From: Bdellovibrionales bacterium
Lineage (GTDB): Bacteria > Bdellovibrionota > Bdellovibrionia > Bdellovibrionales > UBA1609
Direction of reading: 5' to 3'
DNA: 54,728 nucleotides
NCBI GenBank assembly: GCA_023299885.1
Contig: JALZUS010000045.1
Location: 1-54,728 of the forward strand
In this document: one piece after another, positions 7,612 through 16,682 of the stretch
Position numbering within the stretch: position 1 is the first letter of the stretch
Layout of the letters: each line of letters starts with the position of its first letter
Translations under genes and position numbers: made by a program
The notes under the pieces: model-generated
The model's database searches: none
What the model saw: only the letters and a program-made list of their open reading frames with translations
What the model was told of the DNA's origin: nothing

Positions 7612-10056
7612 GTGCAGCAACAAGTTAATCAACAAACAGTATCAGGCGCCGAAAGTGTTAACTCTAACAATAGTAAACCTATGGCAGACCAAGCTGAGGG
7701 GCCAAAAATAATGCGTGTAAAAAAACGTAACGGAAAACTTGAGCCCGTTAATGTTAATAAAATCGTAAATGTTGTTTTAGCTTGCTCTAATGATCTTACT
7801 GAAGTGGACCCCATGAGAGTGGCTACTAAAGTTATTAGTGGCCTTTATGATGGTGCAACCACTGGTGAACTAGACCAACTTTGTATACAGACTGCCTCTA
7901 TGCTTATTAGTGAAGAACCTGAGTATTCAAAATTAGCTGCACGATTAATGAGCCGCTATATTGATGAAGAGGTTGCGTCTCAAGGCATTCAAAACTTTAT
8001 GGACTCTATTACTGCTGGATATAAAGCAGGCCTTATTTCTGAAGAAAAATATAACTTTGTTAAAGACAACAAAGAGCCTTTAAACATCATCATCGAAAAG
8101 ACAAGAACTAAGAAGTTTGAGTACTTTGGATTAAGAACAGTTTACGACCGCTATTTACTAAAAGACCCTATCTCTCGCATGGTAATTGAAACACCTCAGT
8201 ACTTCTTTTTACGTGTAGCTTGTGGTTTAGCTTATAGCTTTGAAGAAGCTAAAGAGTTTTATGACTTAGTTTCTAATCTTGATTATATGACAAGCTCACC
8301 TACTCTATTTAACTCAGCTACATTAAGACCTCAGCTGTCTTCTTGTTATTTATTAGACTCGCCTCCTGATAGCCTTACTGGCATTTATGATAAGTATAAA
8401 GATATCGCTATGCTTTCTAAGTTTGCTGGTGGAATTGGTGTGAGTTTTTCTAGAGTACGCTCTCGTGGCTCACTCATCCTTGGTACTAACGGGCACTCTA
8501 ATGGTTTAGTCCCTTGGCTAAAAACTTTAGATTCATCTGTTTCTGCTGTAAACCAAGGTGGCAGAAGAAAAGGCGCAGCCTGTGTTTACTTAGAAACTTG
8601 GCATGCAGACATCGAAGAATTTTTACAACTTAGAGACAATACAGGTGATGAAGCTCAAAGAACTCACAACTTAAATCTTTCTAACTGGGTCCCTGACCTT
8701 TTCATGAAACGTGTTGAAGCTGATGGTATGTGGTCTTTATTTGATCCTAAAAGAGTACCTCATTTTGTAGATACTTTTGGCCCTGAGTTTGAAAATTCTT
8801 ACTTAGAAGAAGAAGCTGCTGGTAACTTTGAAAAACAAGTTAAGGCTCGCGATCTTTACTCAAGAATGATGAAAACATTAGCTCAAACTGGCAATGGCTG
8901 GATGACTTTTAAAGATGCCTCTAACATGAAAGGCAACCAAACATTAAAGTCTGAAAATGTTATTCACTTATCTAATTTATGTACTGAAATTTTAGAAGTG
9001 ACTTCTGAAAAAGAGTCCGCTGTTTGTAACTTAGGTAGTGTAAATGCTGGAGCTCACTATAACCAAGCAACAAAAGAATTTGATTTTTCTAAGTTAGAAT
9101 CGACTGTAAAATCTGCTGTTAAGTACTTAGACCGTGTTGTTGATATTAACTTCTACCCTATTGCTTCATCTGAGCACTCTAATAGCCAGTGGAGACCAGT
9201 AGGTTTAGGACTTATGGGCCTACAAGATTTATTCTTTAAGATGGAAATTCCATTTGATAGCCCTAAAGCTCGTGAAATGTCTAAAAAAATCCAAGAAGAG
9301 ATCTATTTCCATGCTTTAACAACTTCATGTGAACTTGCAAAAGCCAATGGCGCTCATGATAAGTTTAAAGATACGAGAGCCGCAGAAGGTGAACTTCAGT
9401 TTGACCTATGGGCTAAAAGGTCTGAAGGCGGAGAAGTTAAAGATACAAAAAGATGGGATGCTTTACGTGCAGACATTAAAAAACATGGTTTAAGAAACTC
9501 ATTACTTATCGCGATAGCGCCTACAGCAACTATTGCTACTATTTGTGGTTGCTACGAAGCAATAGAACCACAAGTGAGTAACTTTTTTAAACGTGAAACA
9601 TTGTCTGGTGAATTTATTCAAATCAACAAATATCTTGTTAAAAAATTAAAGACGATGGGATTGTGGACAGATGCTATACGTAATAAAATTAAAGCATCAG
9701 AAGGCTCTATCCAGGGTATAGACGAAATCCCTGCAGACATTAAAGAGATTTACAGAACTGTGTGGGAAATTTCTCAAAAGTCATTAATAGAAATGGCTGC
9801 TGATCGTGGTCCTTTTATTGATCAAAGCCAATCTTTAAACCTTTTCCTTGAAAGCCCAACCATTGGTAAACTTTCGAGCATGTACATGTATGCTTGGAAA
9901 AATGGCATAAAGACAACTTATTACCTAAGATCACGCCCAGCGACTCGTATTACACAAGTAACCACAGTAAATAATGGTGAAAAGAAAAAATACACTGATG
10001 AAGAGGCTTTGGCTTGTTCTTTAGAAAACCCAGAAATCTGTGAGGCGTGCACATAA
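7612..10056 (+). CDS. nrdA: Class I ribonucleoside-diphosphate reductase, alpha subunit
   Basis: 814 residues from a GTG preceded by GGGGG. It reduces NDPs to dNDPs in the cytosol together with NrdB. An N-terminal ATP-cone begins near residue 36 (KRNGKLEPVN), the allosteric activity site. Active-site cysteines are in SSCYLL (about 225) and CNLGSVN (about 462). The radical site is NLCTEI, and PTATIA is near the C-terminal third. The tail ends CEACT, a CxxC pair serving as the thioredoxin-reducible swinging arm; the E. coli pair has wider spacing. The length is normal for the long class I form with an ATP cone. Two NrdR-like boxes lie upstream and nrdB follows after 58 nt. Confidence 0.97.
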   Translation: MQQQVNQQTVSGAESVNSNNSKPMADQAEGPKIMRVKKRNGKLEPVNVNKIVNVVLACSNDLTEVDPMRVATKVISGLYDGATTGELDQLCIQTASMLISEEPEYSKLAARLMSRYIDEEVASQGIQNFMDSITAGYKAGLISEEKYNFVKDNKEPLNIIIEKTRTKKFEYFGLRTVYDRYLLKDPISRMVIETPQYFFLRVACGLAYSFEEAKEFYDLVSNLDYMTSSPTLFNSATLRPQLSSCYLLDSPPDSLTGIYDKYKDIAMLSKFAGGIGVSFSRVRSRGSLILGTNGHSNGLVPWLKTLDSSVSAVNQGGRRKGAACVYLETWHADIEEFLQLRDNTGDEAQRTHNLNLSNWVPDLFMKRVEADGMWSLFDPKRVPHFVDTFGPEFENSYLEEEAAGNFEKQVKARDLYSRMMKTLAQTGNGWMTFKDASNMKGNQTLKSENVIHLSNLCTEILEVTSEKESAVCNLGSVNAGAHYNQATKEFDFSKLESTVKSAVKYLDRVVDINFYPIASSEHSNSQWRPVGLGLMGLQDLFFKMEIPFDSPKAREMSKKIQEEIYFHALTTSCELAKANGAHDKFKDTRAAEGELQFDLWAKRSEGGEVKDTKRWDALRADIKKHGLRNSLLIAIAPTATIATICGCYEAIEPQVSNFFKRETLSGEFIQINKYLVKKLKTMGLWTDAIRNKIKASEGSIQGIDEIPADIKEIYRTVWEISQKSLIEMAADRGPFIDQSQSLNLFLESPTIGKLSSMYMYAWKNGIKTTYYLRSRPATRITQVTTVNNGEKKKYTDEEALACSLENPEICEACT

Positions 10057-10114
10057 GCACGGCTTACAAAAAAATTGTAACCACAGACTATACTGCTCAA
10101 CCAGGAGAAACATA

Positions 10115-11113
10115 ATGTTATTAGAACCAGGATTTAATTTAACTTTAAGACCAATGAAATACCCAGCTTTTTTTGAAATGTACAAAAATGCAATAAAAAA
10201 CACATGGACTGTTGATGAAGTTGATTTCTCTACTGATGTGACTGACTTAAAGTCAAAACTTACAGAGAACGAAAGCTTTTTGATTCAACGCTTAGTTGCT
10301 TTTTTTGCTACCGGCGACTCTATTGTAGCTAACAATCTTGTACTTAACTTGTACAAACATATTAACTCTCCAGAGGCTAGACTTTACTTATCTCGCCAGC
10401 TTTATGAAGAAGCTTTGCATGTACAGTTTTACTTAACTCTATTAGACACTTACATCCCTGATGAAAAAGAACGTGCTAAAGCATTTTCTGCTATTGAAAA
10501 CATACCTTCTATTAAAAAGAAAGGCGACTTTTGCTTTAAGTGGATGGACTCTATTGATGACTTAGATAAGCTAGAAACAAAAGAAGACAGAAGAAAGTTT
10601 TTACTAAATCTTATTTGCTTTGCTACTTGCATTGAGGGCCTTTTCTTTTTTGCAGCATTTGCTTATGTTTACTACTTACGCTCTAAAGGCTTGCTACAAG
10701 GCCTTGCATCAGGCACAAATTGGGTTTTTAGAGATGAAAGTGCTCATATGGAGTTTGCCTTTGGCGTGATTGAAACTGTCCGCAAAGAAGAGCCTGACCT
10801 ATTTGATGGCCGCATGAAAGAAATGGTTAAAGTAATGCTAGCAGAAGCCATTGAGTGTGAGCTTGATTTTGCAAGTGAGTTTTTAGATCAAGGGATTGCC
10901 GGCATTAATACTAAAGATATGCGCACATACTTAGAATTTATTGCAGATCAAAGATTAAGCCGCCTAGGTATAGAAACAGTTTACGGCGCTAAGAACCCAT
11001 TTGATTTTATGGAGTTACAAGACACTCAAGAGCTAGCTAACTTTTTTGAGCGCAGAGTTTCTGCCTACCAAGTGGGAGTAACTGGTGAAGTTGCTTTTGA
11101 CGAAAGCTTTTAA
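10115..11113 (+). CDS. nrdB: Class I ribonucleoside-diphosphate reductase, beta subunit
   Basis: 332 residues from the ATG at 10115, chosen for the AGGAG at 10103-10107. The frame is open upstream but overlaps nrdA. It is a ferritin-like radical-generating subunit. Metal ligands are visible: Asp68, Glu99 and His102 (in EEALH), Glu174 (CIEG), Glu208 and His211 (DESAH). Tyr106 occupies the radical tyrosine position four residues after His102. This is a tyrosyl-radical enzyme rather than the class Ic type, which has Phe there. It is co-transcribed with nrdA and presumably shares NrdR control. Confidence 0.96.
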   Translation: MLLEPGFNLTLRPMKYPAFFEMYKNAIKNTWTVDEVDFSTDVTDLKSKLTENESFLIQRLVAFFATGDSIVANNLVLNLYKHINSPEARLYLSRQLYEEALHVQFYLTLLDTYIPDEKERAKAFSAIENIPSIKKKGDFCFKWMDSIDDLDKLETKEDRRKFLLNLICFATCIEGLFFFAAFAYVYYLRSKGLLQGLASGTNWVFRDESAHMEFAFGVIETVRKEEPDLFDGRMKEMVKVMLAEAIECELDFASEFLDQGIAGINTKDMRTYLEFIADQRLSRLGIETVYGAKNPFDFMELQDTQELANFFERRVSAYQVGVTGEVAFDESF

Positions 11114-11128
11114 GCTATAGATTTAAAA

Positions 11129-11905
11129 TTATAAACACACACATATTTGGTCAGCAGCTTGGCTAGAACAACTAAGCTGCTTTCCTGGAGCATAAACTTT
11201 GATAGTCTCAGGCTCTTCATCAATAAGCCTTACTTCTGCTCTTAAAGCATAGTCATCTTCTAAAATAAATTCTTTTTCCTCTTCTTTATATTCAAGGTCA
11301 TAATCTCCGCTTGCTGTATACATAGCTTCTTCAGCTTGATTATAACTGTCATATGTATGCTGTACAGGAAAGCCCACCTCATCATTTTCACTAGGCTCAG
11401 CAATCAACATTCTATATAAATTATTGGAAGTTAATAACTTTTCTAGTTTATACCAAACACGGCTCTCTTCTTTTTTAAAGTGGAATACTGATGAAAGTAT
11501 AATCTCTTGGTTTTGATTCGACTCTAAAAAAACATACAAGTCTTTATACAGTTCAAATTTTAATGCAGGATCATTAAAGCATTCAGCGATAGCCTCTTGG
11601 TCTGAAACTAAAAGGATTTTCGCATCCTCATTGATTATTTTTTTATCTTTTGAGCTCTCAATTTCTATTTTTTTTGGAAGTTCTTTCTTGGTCGCTACAG
11701 CTTTTTGCTTCTTAATTGGCTTTACTGAGTCGTCATAGGTTTGCAACACAGGCTTAGCTGTTGATGGATTAATTGGCGATTTATCAATTTTTTTACTGAT
11801 ATAAATAGCAGCCACAACACAAGAGGCTACAAACACTAGAGCTTTCTCAAAATCTCCTAGCTTAAATATATCTCTTGTTACTTTTTTTATATTACCCTGC
11901 TTCAT
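11129..11905 (-). CDS. Single-pass membrane protein of unknown function
   Basis: 258 residues. A hydrophobic segment at about residues 20-36 (ALVFVASCVVAAIYI) follows a short basic N-terminus, so the protein is probably anchored with its C-terminal part outside the cytosol. A Lys/Pro-rich linker follows to about residue 85, then an acidic domain and a Cys-rich tail ending ADQICVCL. It begins 10 nt after the stop of the gene at 11916-13391, so the two form an operon and may act together. I recognise no family. It converges on nrdB with 15 nt between the genes. Confidence 0.7.
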   Translation of the reverse strand: MKQGNIKKVTRDIFKLGDFEKALVFVASCVVAAIYISKKIDKSPINPSTAKPVLQTYDDSVKPIKKQKAVATKKELPKKIEIESSKDKKIINEDAKILLVSDQEAIAECFNDPALKFELYKDLYVFLESNQNQEIILSSVFHFKKEESRVWYKLEKLLTSNNLYRMLIAEPSENDEVGFPVQHTYDSYNQAEEAMYTASGDYDLEYKEEEKEFILEDDYALRAEVRLIDEEPETIKVYAPGKQLSCSSQAADQICVCL

Positions 11906-11915
11906 CTTATACTTT

Positions 11916-13391
11916 TCAGTGGACCGAGCTTAAATCTGGAGCCCATGTTTCGCCAAAGTTTGGACACTGGTTAGGTGTACTCATGATAAATCCCCATCGC
12001 TTTTCTAAACCATCGTTAGGACTATTAGAAAGCTGACCAGTTAGTAACCTTTGCTTATACTCTTCTAAAGAAATCTCATAGCCCTGCCCTAGTTCAAAAT
12101 CACAAAAATCTAAGTCTCCTACTCCTATCTGCTCAATAAATTTAATTTCTGCAACTAATGATTGGTTCCACAAAGGAAACAGTGTACTCACAATTTGTTT
12201 TTGTTTCTTTGTCATTGAATGATGCCTATTAATATTTTTAATATAGGCTCTTCTTATGGCAATTAGCCTTTCAAAATCTCCCTTATCACGGCCTGGTGTT
12301 GAAAAGTCTAAGTGATCTTTTTGATTCATGCATTGCTGACCTTCAGAGTTGATCTCATTTTTTTTATTAACACCTAACTCTACTGATTTGATTCTTTCAG
12401 AAATTCGCTCACAAATTCCACCTAAAAGCCTCTCAATTTTAGGCCCTAACTGCTCATCTAAAGAAGCCAACTTTTCTTCATAATAAGCACTATGCTCTAA
12501 TACTGGGACATCGAACTGCTCGTAACTCGCTTGTTTAATTTCATGCTCTGCTTTAAATAAGTCCTCAGGCCTTCTCAGCGCCCTGTAACCAGACTTTTGA
12601 GACAATGGCAGGCCTTCTACTGCGCCATACACATATGTGCCAGGACTCCAAGCCTGAAGAAGATTCATTTCAAGCAAGGGAAAGGATCTGGGCTTAGAAA
12701 TTGAGCTCTGCAGCATGAGAGGTGTTCCATAAGCAGTGACCTCTTTTATAAACCATGCATGATGATTACTATCACGAGCTAAACCAAATACACCAGGAAC
12801 CATAGCCTCTTTAGTTACAGCGACCGGGTAAGATTGGCTTTTCATGCTACCAGTACCGTAGCTAACATAAATAAGATTGATAAAAAGTCTTAACTTGTAA
12901 ACTTCTGCAAGCTCTGATGCCGTAAAATGCTTTTTTGCAATATCGTCGTAAAATTTAATTTCACCAGATTCAATAAAAGAAAAACCTTTTTTAGAAAAAT
13001 TAAAACCTTTAATAAATTTTATAAACGTATCTCTAGATTCAAATTGTGTTTTGTTAACTTTGTCGTAAAGAGTTGTTAGGTTGGTTAGCTTTTTTTTACT
13101 GCTATAAGAGCTTACTAGTTCAAAAGGTAATTTATTGTTGTAAGCAAAAATTGCGTGGACAGAGTAGACCGCATCAGCGCAGTCAGGTTTAAGTCCATAG
13201 TATGGATTTGGCTTCCCATCGAATACTTTATTACTGTAAAAATCTATACCTATATTTTTTTGAATCCAGTTTTGAAAGTGAACTTCATAAGTTTTGCCGT
13301 TAACCACATCTGTCCATTTATTTTTATTTTCCCAAACAGATGCATTTGAAAATAATGGCATTAATAATAATGCTATAACTATTAGCTTCAT
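11916..13391 (-). CDS. Secreted protein, possible papain/transglutaminase-fold enzyme
   Basis: 491 residues. The start is supported by GGGGGAG before the ATG. Residues 1-17 form a signal peptide ending SNA. Cys71 sits at the start of a predicted helix (PDCADAVYSVHAIFAY), and His210/His211 begin a strand (NHHAWFIKEV). This order, Cys on a helix and then His on a strand, is seen in NlpC/P60, transglutaminase-like and CHAP enzymes. I infer a possible cysteine hydrolase, but no family is recognised. The C-terminal half is helical and charged with several further cysteines. It is first in an operon with the membrane protein at 11129-11905. Confidence 0.65.
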   Translation of the reverse strand: MKLIVIALLLMPLFSNASVWENKNKWTDVVNGKTYEVHFQNWIQKNIGIDFYSNKVFDGKPNPYYGLKPDCADAVYSVHAIFAYNNKLPFELVSSYSSKKKLTNLTTLYDKVNKTQFESRDTFIKFIKGFNFSKKGFSFIESGEIKFYDDIAKKHFTASELAEVYKLRLFINLIYVSYGTGSMKSQSYPVAVTKEAMVPGVFGLARDSNHHAWFIKEVTAYGTPLMLQSSISKPRSFPLLEMNLLQAWSPGTYVYGAVEGLPLSQKSGYRALRRPEDLFKAEHEIKQASYEQFDVPVLEHSAYYEEKLASLDEQLGPKIERLLGGICERISERIKSVELGVNKKNEINSEGQQCMNQKDHLDFSTPGRDKGDFERLIAIRRAYIKNINRHHSMTKKQKQIVSTLFPLWNQSLVAEIKFIEQIGVGDLDFCDFELGQGYEISLEEYKQRLLTGQLSNSPNDGLEKRWGFIMSTPNQCPNFGETWAPDLSSVH

Positions 13392-13500
13392 AATTTCTCC
13401 CCCGAGAAGGGTTAAAAATACGAAAACTATTAAGTTTATTCAAAACATGAGCCCATAAGTCATAAATTGAATACCTATTATGCTTAAATAATGAGCTTAT

Positions 13501-14586
13501 TTAGCTGGAAACCTGACCCCAGCCACCTATTTTTTTGTTTTTTCTATTAGAAACAAAAGCAAGTAATGCAATACCAAAAACTAACTGCGCCAAACTTAAT
13601 ACTTGGCCTCTAGTTAAGCCTAAGAATTGATAGCCTATTTGCGCATCTGGCATTCTAAACTGTTCGCCTAAAATTCTCATTAATGCATAAGTCACACACC
13701 ATACAGATGCTACAACCCCTGGTTTTCTAGCTTTACGCCAAACCAAAATAAGAACCACAAAAACAAAAAGACCTTCGCCAAAAGCTTGGTAAAGTTGCGA
13801 TGGGTGCCTATCAAATAAAACTAATGATAAGGCCTGAGTAATTTCTTGATGCCCATCCGCTACCTTTTGTTTTATGAAGTCGACATAGACTCTAATATTA
13901 TACATTGAGTTTGTTGAAATCCACTGATTCCACTGAATGCTATCAGGATTAAGTTGTGTCCCACTAGGCAGCGTTAAGGGGCCAATGCCTTTAACCACCG
14001 AATATAAACTTTTGAGCGATTCAGAGTAGCCCTCAACACTCATCCAGCGGCTCATTTCTTCTGGAAACTTAAGAGGGTAAAAACATTTATTTTCACATAC
14101 GCGTCCGTAAAGCTCTCCATTAATGAAGTTTGCAATACGCCCATAAAAAATAGCAATCGCTCCGCCAAATGTCGCTAAATCTAAAATATGCAGCACTTTA
14201 ATTTTATACTTTCTAGCAAACAATACCGAAGCCACACCTAAGCCAATAATACCTCCATGGCTGGCCATACCACCCTTCCAAACAGCTAAGGCACTCCACA
14301 AAGGTACTTTGAGTGGGCCAAGAGAAACCCAGTCTAAAGAAAATAATAAATCAGGAGCATAAAAAACACAGTAACCCAGCCGCCCGCCAATCATTGTCCC
14401 AAAAGCAAGATAAGAGATAAGATCAGCTACTTTTTCTGTTGGTATTGGCGATAACTTATTTTTTGAAAGCCAGGTAATAATAATGTACCCAGTTAAAAAA
14501 CCAGCCAAATAAGATAGCCCATACCATCTTATTCCAAAGCTTTGAGAAAATTGAATTGCAAAAGGGCTCATATAGTGAACATTCAT
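13501..14586 (-). CDS. lgt: Prolipoprotein diacylglyceryl transferase with an extra loop
   Basis: 361 residues. This inner-membrane enzyme moves diacylglycerol from phosphatidylglycerol to the lipobox Cys of prolipoproteins, the first step for the lipoproteins in this window. Family motifs are clear: SHGGIIG, then RIANFINGELYGR, then RHPSQLYQ, with several membrane spans. The protein is longer than usual (about 260-290). The excess sits between ELYGR and RHPSQLY, where about 97 residues replace the roughly 40 expected; this segment includes a CENKC pair. No strong ribosome-binding site precedes the ATG at 14586. It is divergent from maf. Confidence 0.95.
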   Translation of the reverse strand: MNVHYMSPFAIQFSQSFGIRWYGLSYLAGFLTGYIIITWLSKNKLSPIPTEKVADLISYLAFGTMIGGRLGYCVFYAPDLLFSLDWVSLGPLKVPLWSALAVWKGGMASHGGIIGLGVASVLFARKYKIKVLHILDLATFGGAIAIFYGRIANFINGELYGRVCENKCFYPLKFPEEMSRWMSVEGYSESLKSLYSVVKGIGPLTLPSGTQLNPDSIQWNQWISTNSMYNIRVYVDFIKQKVADGHQEITQALSLVLFDRHPSQLYQAFGEGLFVFVVLILVWRKARKPGVVASVWCVTYALMRILGEQFRMPDAQIGYQFLGLTRGQVLSLAQLVFGIALLAFVSNRKNKKIGGWGQVSS

Positions 14587-14661
14587 ATTTAATATTCTGC
14601 CAGTCTCATTTTAAAAACACAACATCTATACTAGTTAGATAATCAGAGGCATACTGTTTTA

Positions 14662-15225
14662 ATGAAAAATATAATGCTGGCAAGCGCTTCAATTTACAGA
14701 AAACAACAACTTGAAAACATGGGCCTTATAGTTACAGCCATACCCTCTAGTATAGACGAAGATAAGGTTAAAAAATCTGAGCTTAGCCCACAAGAGGTTG
14801 CCGAAAAGCTTTCATTATTAAAAGCAAAAGATGTAGCAAAAAAACATCCTGATAAAATCATTATTGGAGGCGACCAGCTCATAGCCTTCAAAGGCACTAT
14901 TATTGGCAAAGCCGGGACTCCTGAAAAAGCCATAAAGCAGTTATTAAATTTTAGTGGCAGAACCCATGAAATCATTACTTCTATTGCTGTTCTTTATAAT
15001 GGCACAGAAAAAGTCATTACAGAGGTCAGTCAAATGACAATGAAAACTTTAAGTAGAGACGAGGCCCATAGATACATAGAGCAAGATAAGGCTTGGGATT
15101 GCGCTGGTTCTTATAAAATAGAACTGAATGGTAAAAACTTATTTTCAGATATCAAAACCAATGACTTTTCTTCTATACAAGGGATACCAGAAATTAAGCT
15201 TTCTCAATATTTAAAAAGTCTATAA
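14662..15225 (+). CDS. Maf-family nucleotide pyrophosphatase
   Basis: 187 residues. Maf/YceF enzymes hydrolyse non-canonical or modified nucleoside triphosphates. The N-terminus LASASIYRKQQLENMG matches the family substrate loop, followed by a conserved SSIDE. The catalytic acid is in GGDQL, and GKAG and SGRTHEIIT are typical. The motifs suit the YceF-like subgroup, but I cannot fix substrate specificity. GAGG lies 13 nt before the ATG, a weak site. The 3' end overlaps the convergent pilin gene by 6 nt. Confidence 0.9.
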   Translation: MKNIMLASASIYRKQQLENMGLIVTAIPSSIDEDKVKKSELSPQEVAEKLSLLKAKDVAKKHPDKIIIGGDQLIAFKGTIIGKAGTPEKAIKQLLNFSGRTHEIITSIAVLYNGTEKVITEVSQMTMKTLSRDEAHRYIEQDKAWDCAGSYKIELNGKNLFSDIKTNDFSSIQGIPEIKLSQYLKSL

Positions 15226-15810
15226 AGAGCCGTTAACAATATTTAATAATTCTTTTCTCTCATTGATGGTCCAAATATCAATGACATCATCAGTTGTAAC
15301 ATCTGTATCTGAACCTTCAAACAAATGAGCTGTGCCCACAGTGAAGATTGAGCTTGTAGATATAAAGCTATTCCTAACCGTTCCAATTTCAGCCAAAGTA
15401 GGAGTGCCATCATCCAAAGATAAGCTTTGGCACTTATCAGAAACCCCATTTGTAAAGCTTGTCCCACAAATAACATAAGTATCTGTATTTACATTTGGAG
15501 CAAAGCCTCCACTAGTATAACCTTGAACATTTCTCAACCCAGATGTTGTTGGGCTAATATAAGCTCTATATTTAACTAAACCTTTTGGCTCATAGCCAAT
15601 AGCCCATAAGTTAGGAAAGAAAGTTTTATTTTTAGCTTTAAAGACTTTTTGAGCTGTGTAAACAGAAACCAATTGATTTTTTGCCTCTACCTGCTGAGAT
15701 TTTTTTTTATATTTTTGATATTGAGGCACACTTATTGCTGCTAAAATTAACAGTATTGAAACCGTAACCATTAACTCTATAAGTGAAAAACCTTTTGCAT
15801 CATTTAACAT
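15220..15810 (-). CDS. Type IV pilin-like protein
   Basis: 196 residues with a class III signal: a short leader ending AKG, cleavage before FSLIELMV, and Glu at mature position 5. The hydrophobic alpha-1 helix (SILLILAAISVPQYQKY) matches PilA/PilE-type pilins or pseudopilins. The globular part has a Cys pair (in VICGTSF and DKCQSL) that could make the usual C-terminal disulfide loop. No assembly genes are adjacent, so whether this is the major pilin, a minor pilin or a type II secretion pseudopilin is open. It lies downstream of the HD-GYP gene on the same strand after 68 nt. Confidence 0.88.
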   Translation of the reverse strand: MLNDAKGFSLIELMVTVSILLILAAISVPQYQKYKKKSQQVEAKNQLVSVYTAQKVFKAKNKTFFPNLWAIGYEPKGLVKYRAYISPTTSGLRNVQGYTSGGFAPNVNTDTYVICGTSFTNGVSDKCQSLSLDDGTPTLAEIGTVRNSFISTSSIFTVGTAHLFEGSDTDVTTDDVIDIWTINERKELLNIVNGSL

Positions 15811-15854
15811 AATTTATTATCGCATTATTTAATAAAAATAGCATACCCTATCTC

Positions 15855-15893
15855 AAAACAAGCCAAGCTCTGGACTTATTAGCTGGCTTTTTT
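15855..15893 (-). terminator. Possible intrinsic terminator after the HD-GYP gene
   Basis: On the minus strand AAGCCAGC pairs with GCTTGGCTT (one bulge) across a 13-nt loop, followed by G and TTTT. The left arm overlaps the HD-GYP stop codon. The U-run is short, so termination may be partial with read-through into the pilin gene. Confidence 0.4.
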
Positions 15894-16553
15894 AATGACC
15901 TCTGAAATAAGCTGCTCTTGAGGCCTTAATTCTAATATATTTTCTTTTGAATTAAGGTCTTCATTTTTCCAGAATTCAAAAATTTCAATAAAAGTTTTAG
16001 CTAAATAAGGGTCAAATTGTGCTCCTGAATATTTTTTAATTTCATTAATGGCATACTCTTCTGTACGCGCTTCTTTATACGGTCTTGTATTAGTGATTGC
16101 ATCAAAGCAATCAACTATTGTAATAATACGAGCCGGCAAAGGTATAGCTTCTCCCGCCAATTGACTTGGGTAACCTTTTCCATCAAAGCGTTCATGATGA
16201 AACTTAACACCTGGAACTAAAAACCTAAAAAATGGTACTTTTAATAATGGCTCAATAACATCGCAGCTCATTTCAGCATGAGTTTTCATAACTACAAACT
16301 CTTCATCAGTTAGGCGGCCTGGCTTTAATAAAATTTGATCTGGTATACCCAGCTTACCTACATCATGCAGCAACCCACTGAACTCTAAAATGTCTTGATC
16401 ATGTTCAGAAAGGCCTAATGCCTTAGCAAAACGCCTAGCATTTTTACCCACTCTTACGCAGTGAAAAAAGGTATAAGGGTCTTTTAACTTTACAGTTTCT
16501 AGTATTGTCTTTACAGCTTCATTAGCCCAAACTGGTATTTCATTTGCTTTCAC
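15879..16553 (-). CDS. HD-GYP domain protein, probable cyclic-di-GMP phosphodiesterase
   Basis: 224 residues from a GTG, with GAGGAG about 10 nt upstream. Almost the whole protein is the HD-GYP domain. The metal-binding HD pair is at 63-64 (LLHDVGKLGIPD), a second His cluster is at 119-120, and the diagnostic GYP is at 127-129 (DGKGYP). The VDCFDAIT and RPYKEA motifs are also present. There is no receiver or sensor domain, so the activity is either constitutive or controlled by partners. The nearby pilin gene suggests a link to surface motility, but that is only context. Confidence 0.92.
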   Translation of the reverse strand: MKANEIPVWANEAVKTILETVKLKDPYTFFHCVRVGKNARRFAKALGLSEHDQDILEFSGLLHDVGKLGIPDQILLKPGRLTDEEFVVMKTHAEMSCDVIEPLLKVPFFRFLVPGVKFHHERFDGKGYPSQLAGEAIPLPARIITIVDCFDAITNTRPYKEARTEEYAINEIKKYSGAQFDPYLAKTFIEIFEFWKNEDLNSKENILELRPQEQLISEVIKKAS

Positions 16554-16682
16554 TCTAGATGTCTCCTCATTAGATAAGCCTGCAATAGAGCTCTGGCTTA
16601 CCTAATACTGGTCGGAGAACTAAAAAATAATTAAAGCCTAGTCTCAAATTGATACATTTTGGCCACAGAGTTTCGACACTAA

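Noticed and set aside
13501-13520. CCTGACCCC word at the end of lgt resembling a widespread repeat motif
   Set aside because: It is fully explained as the coding sequence of the Lgt C-terminus and has no inverted partner.
16554-16682. Possible cyclic-di-GMP riboswitch near the HD-GYP gene
   Set aside because: Only a 6-bp TAAGCC/GGCTTA stem is present; none of the GEMM core bases are seen.
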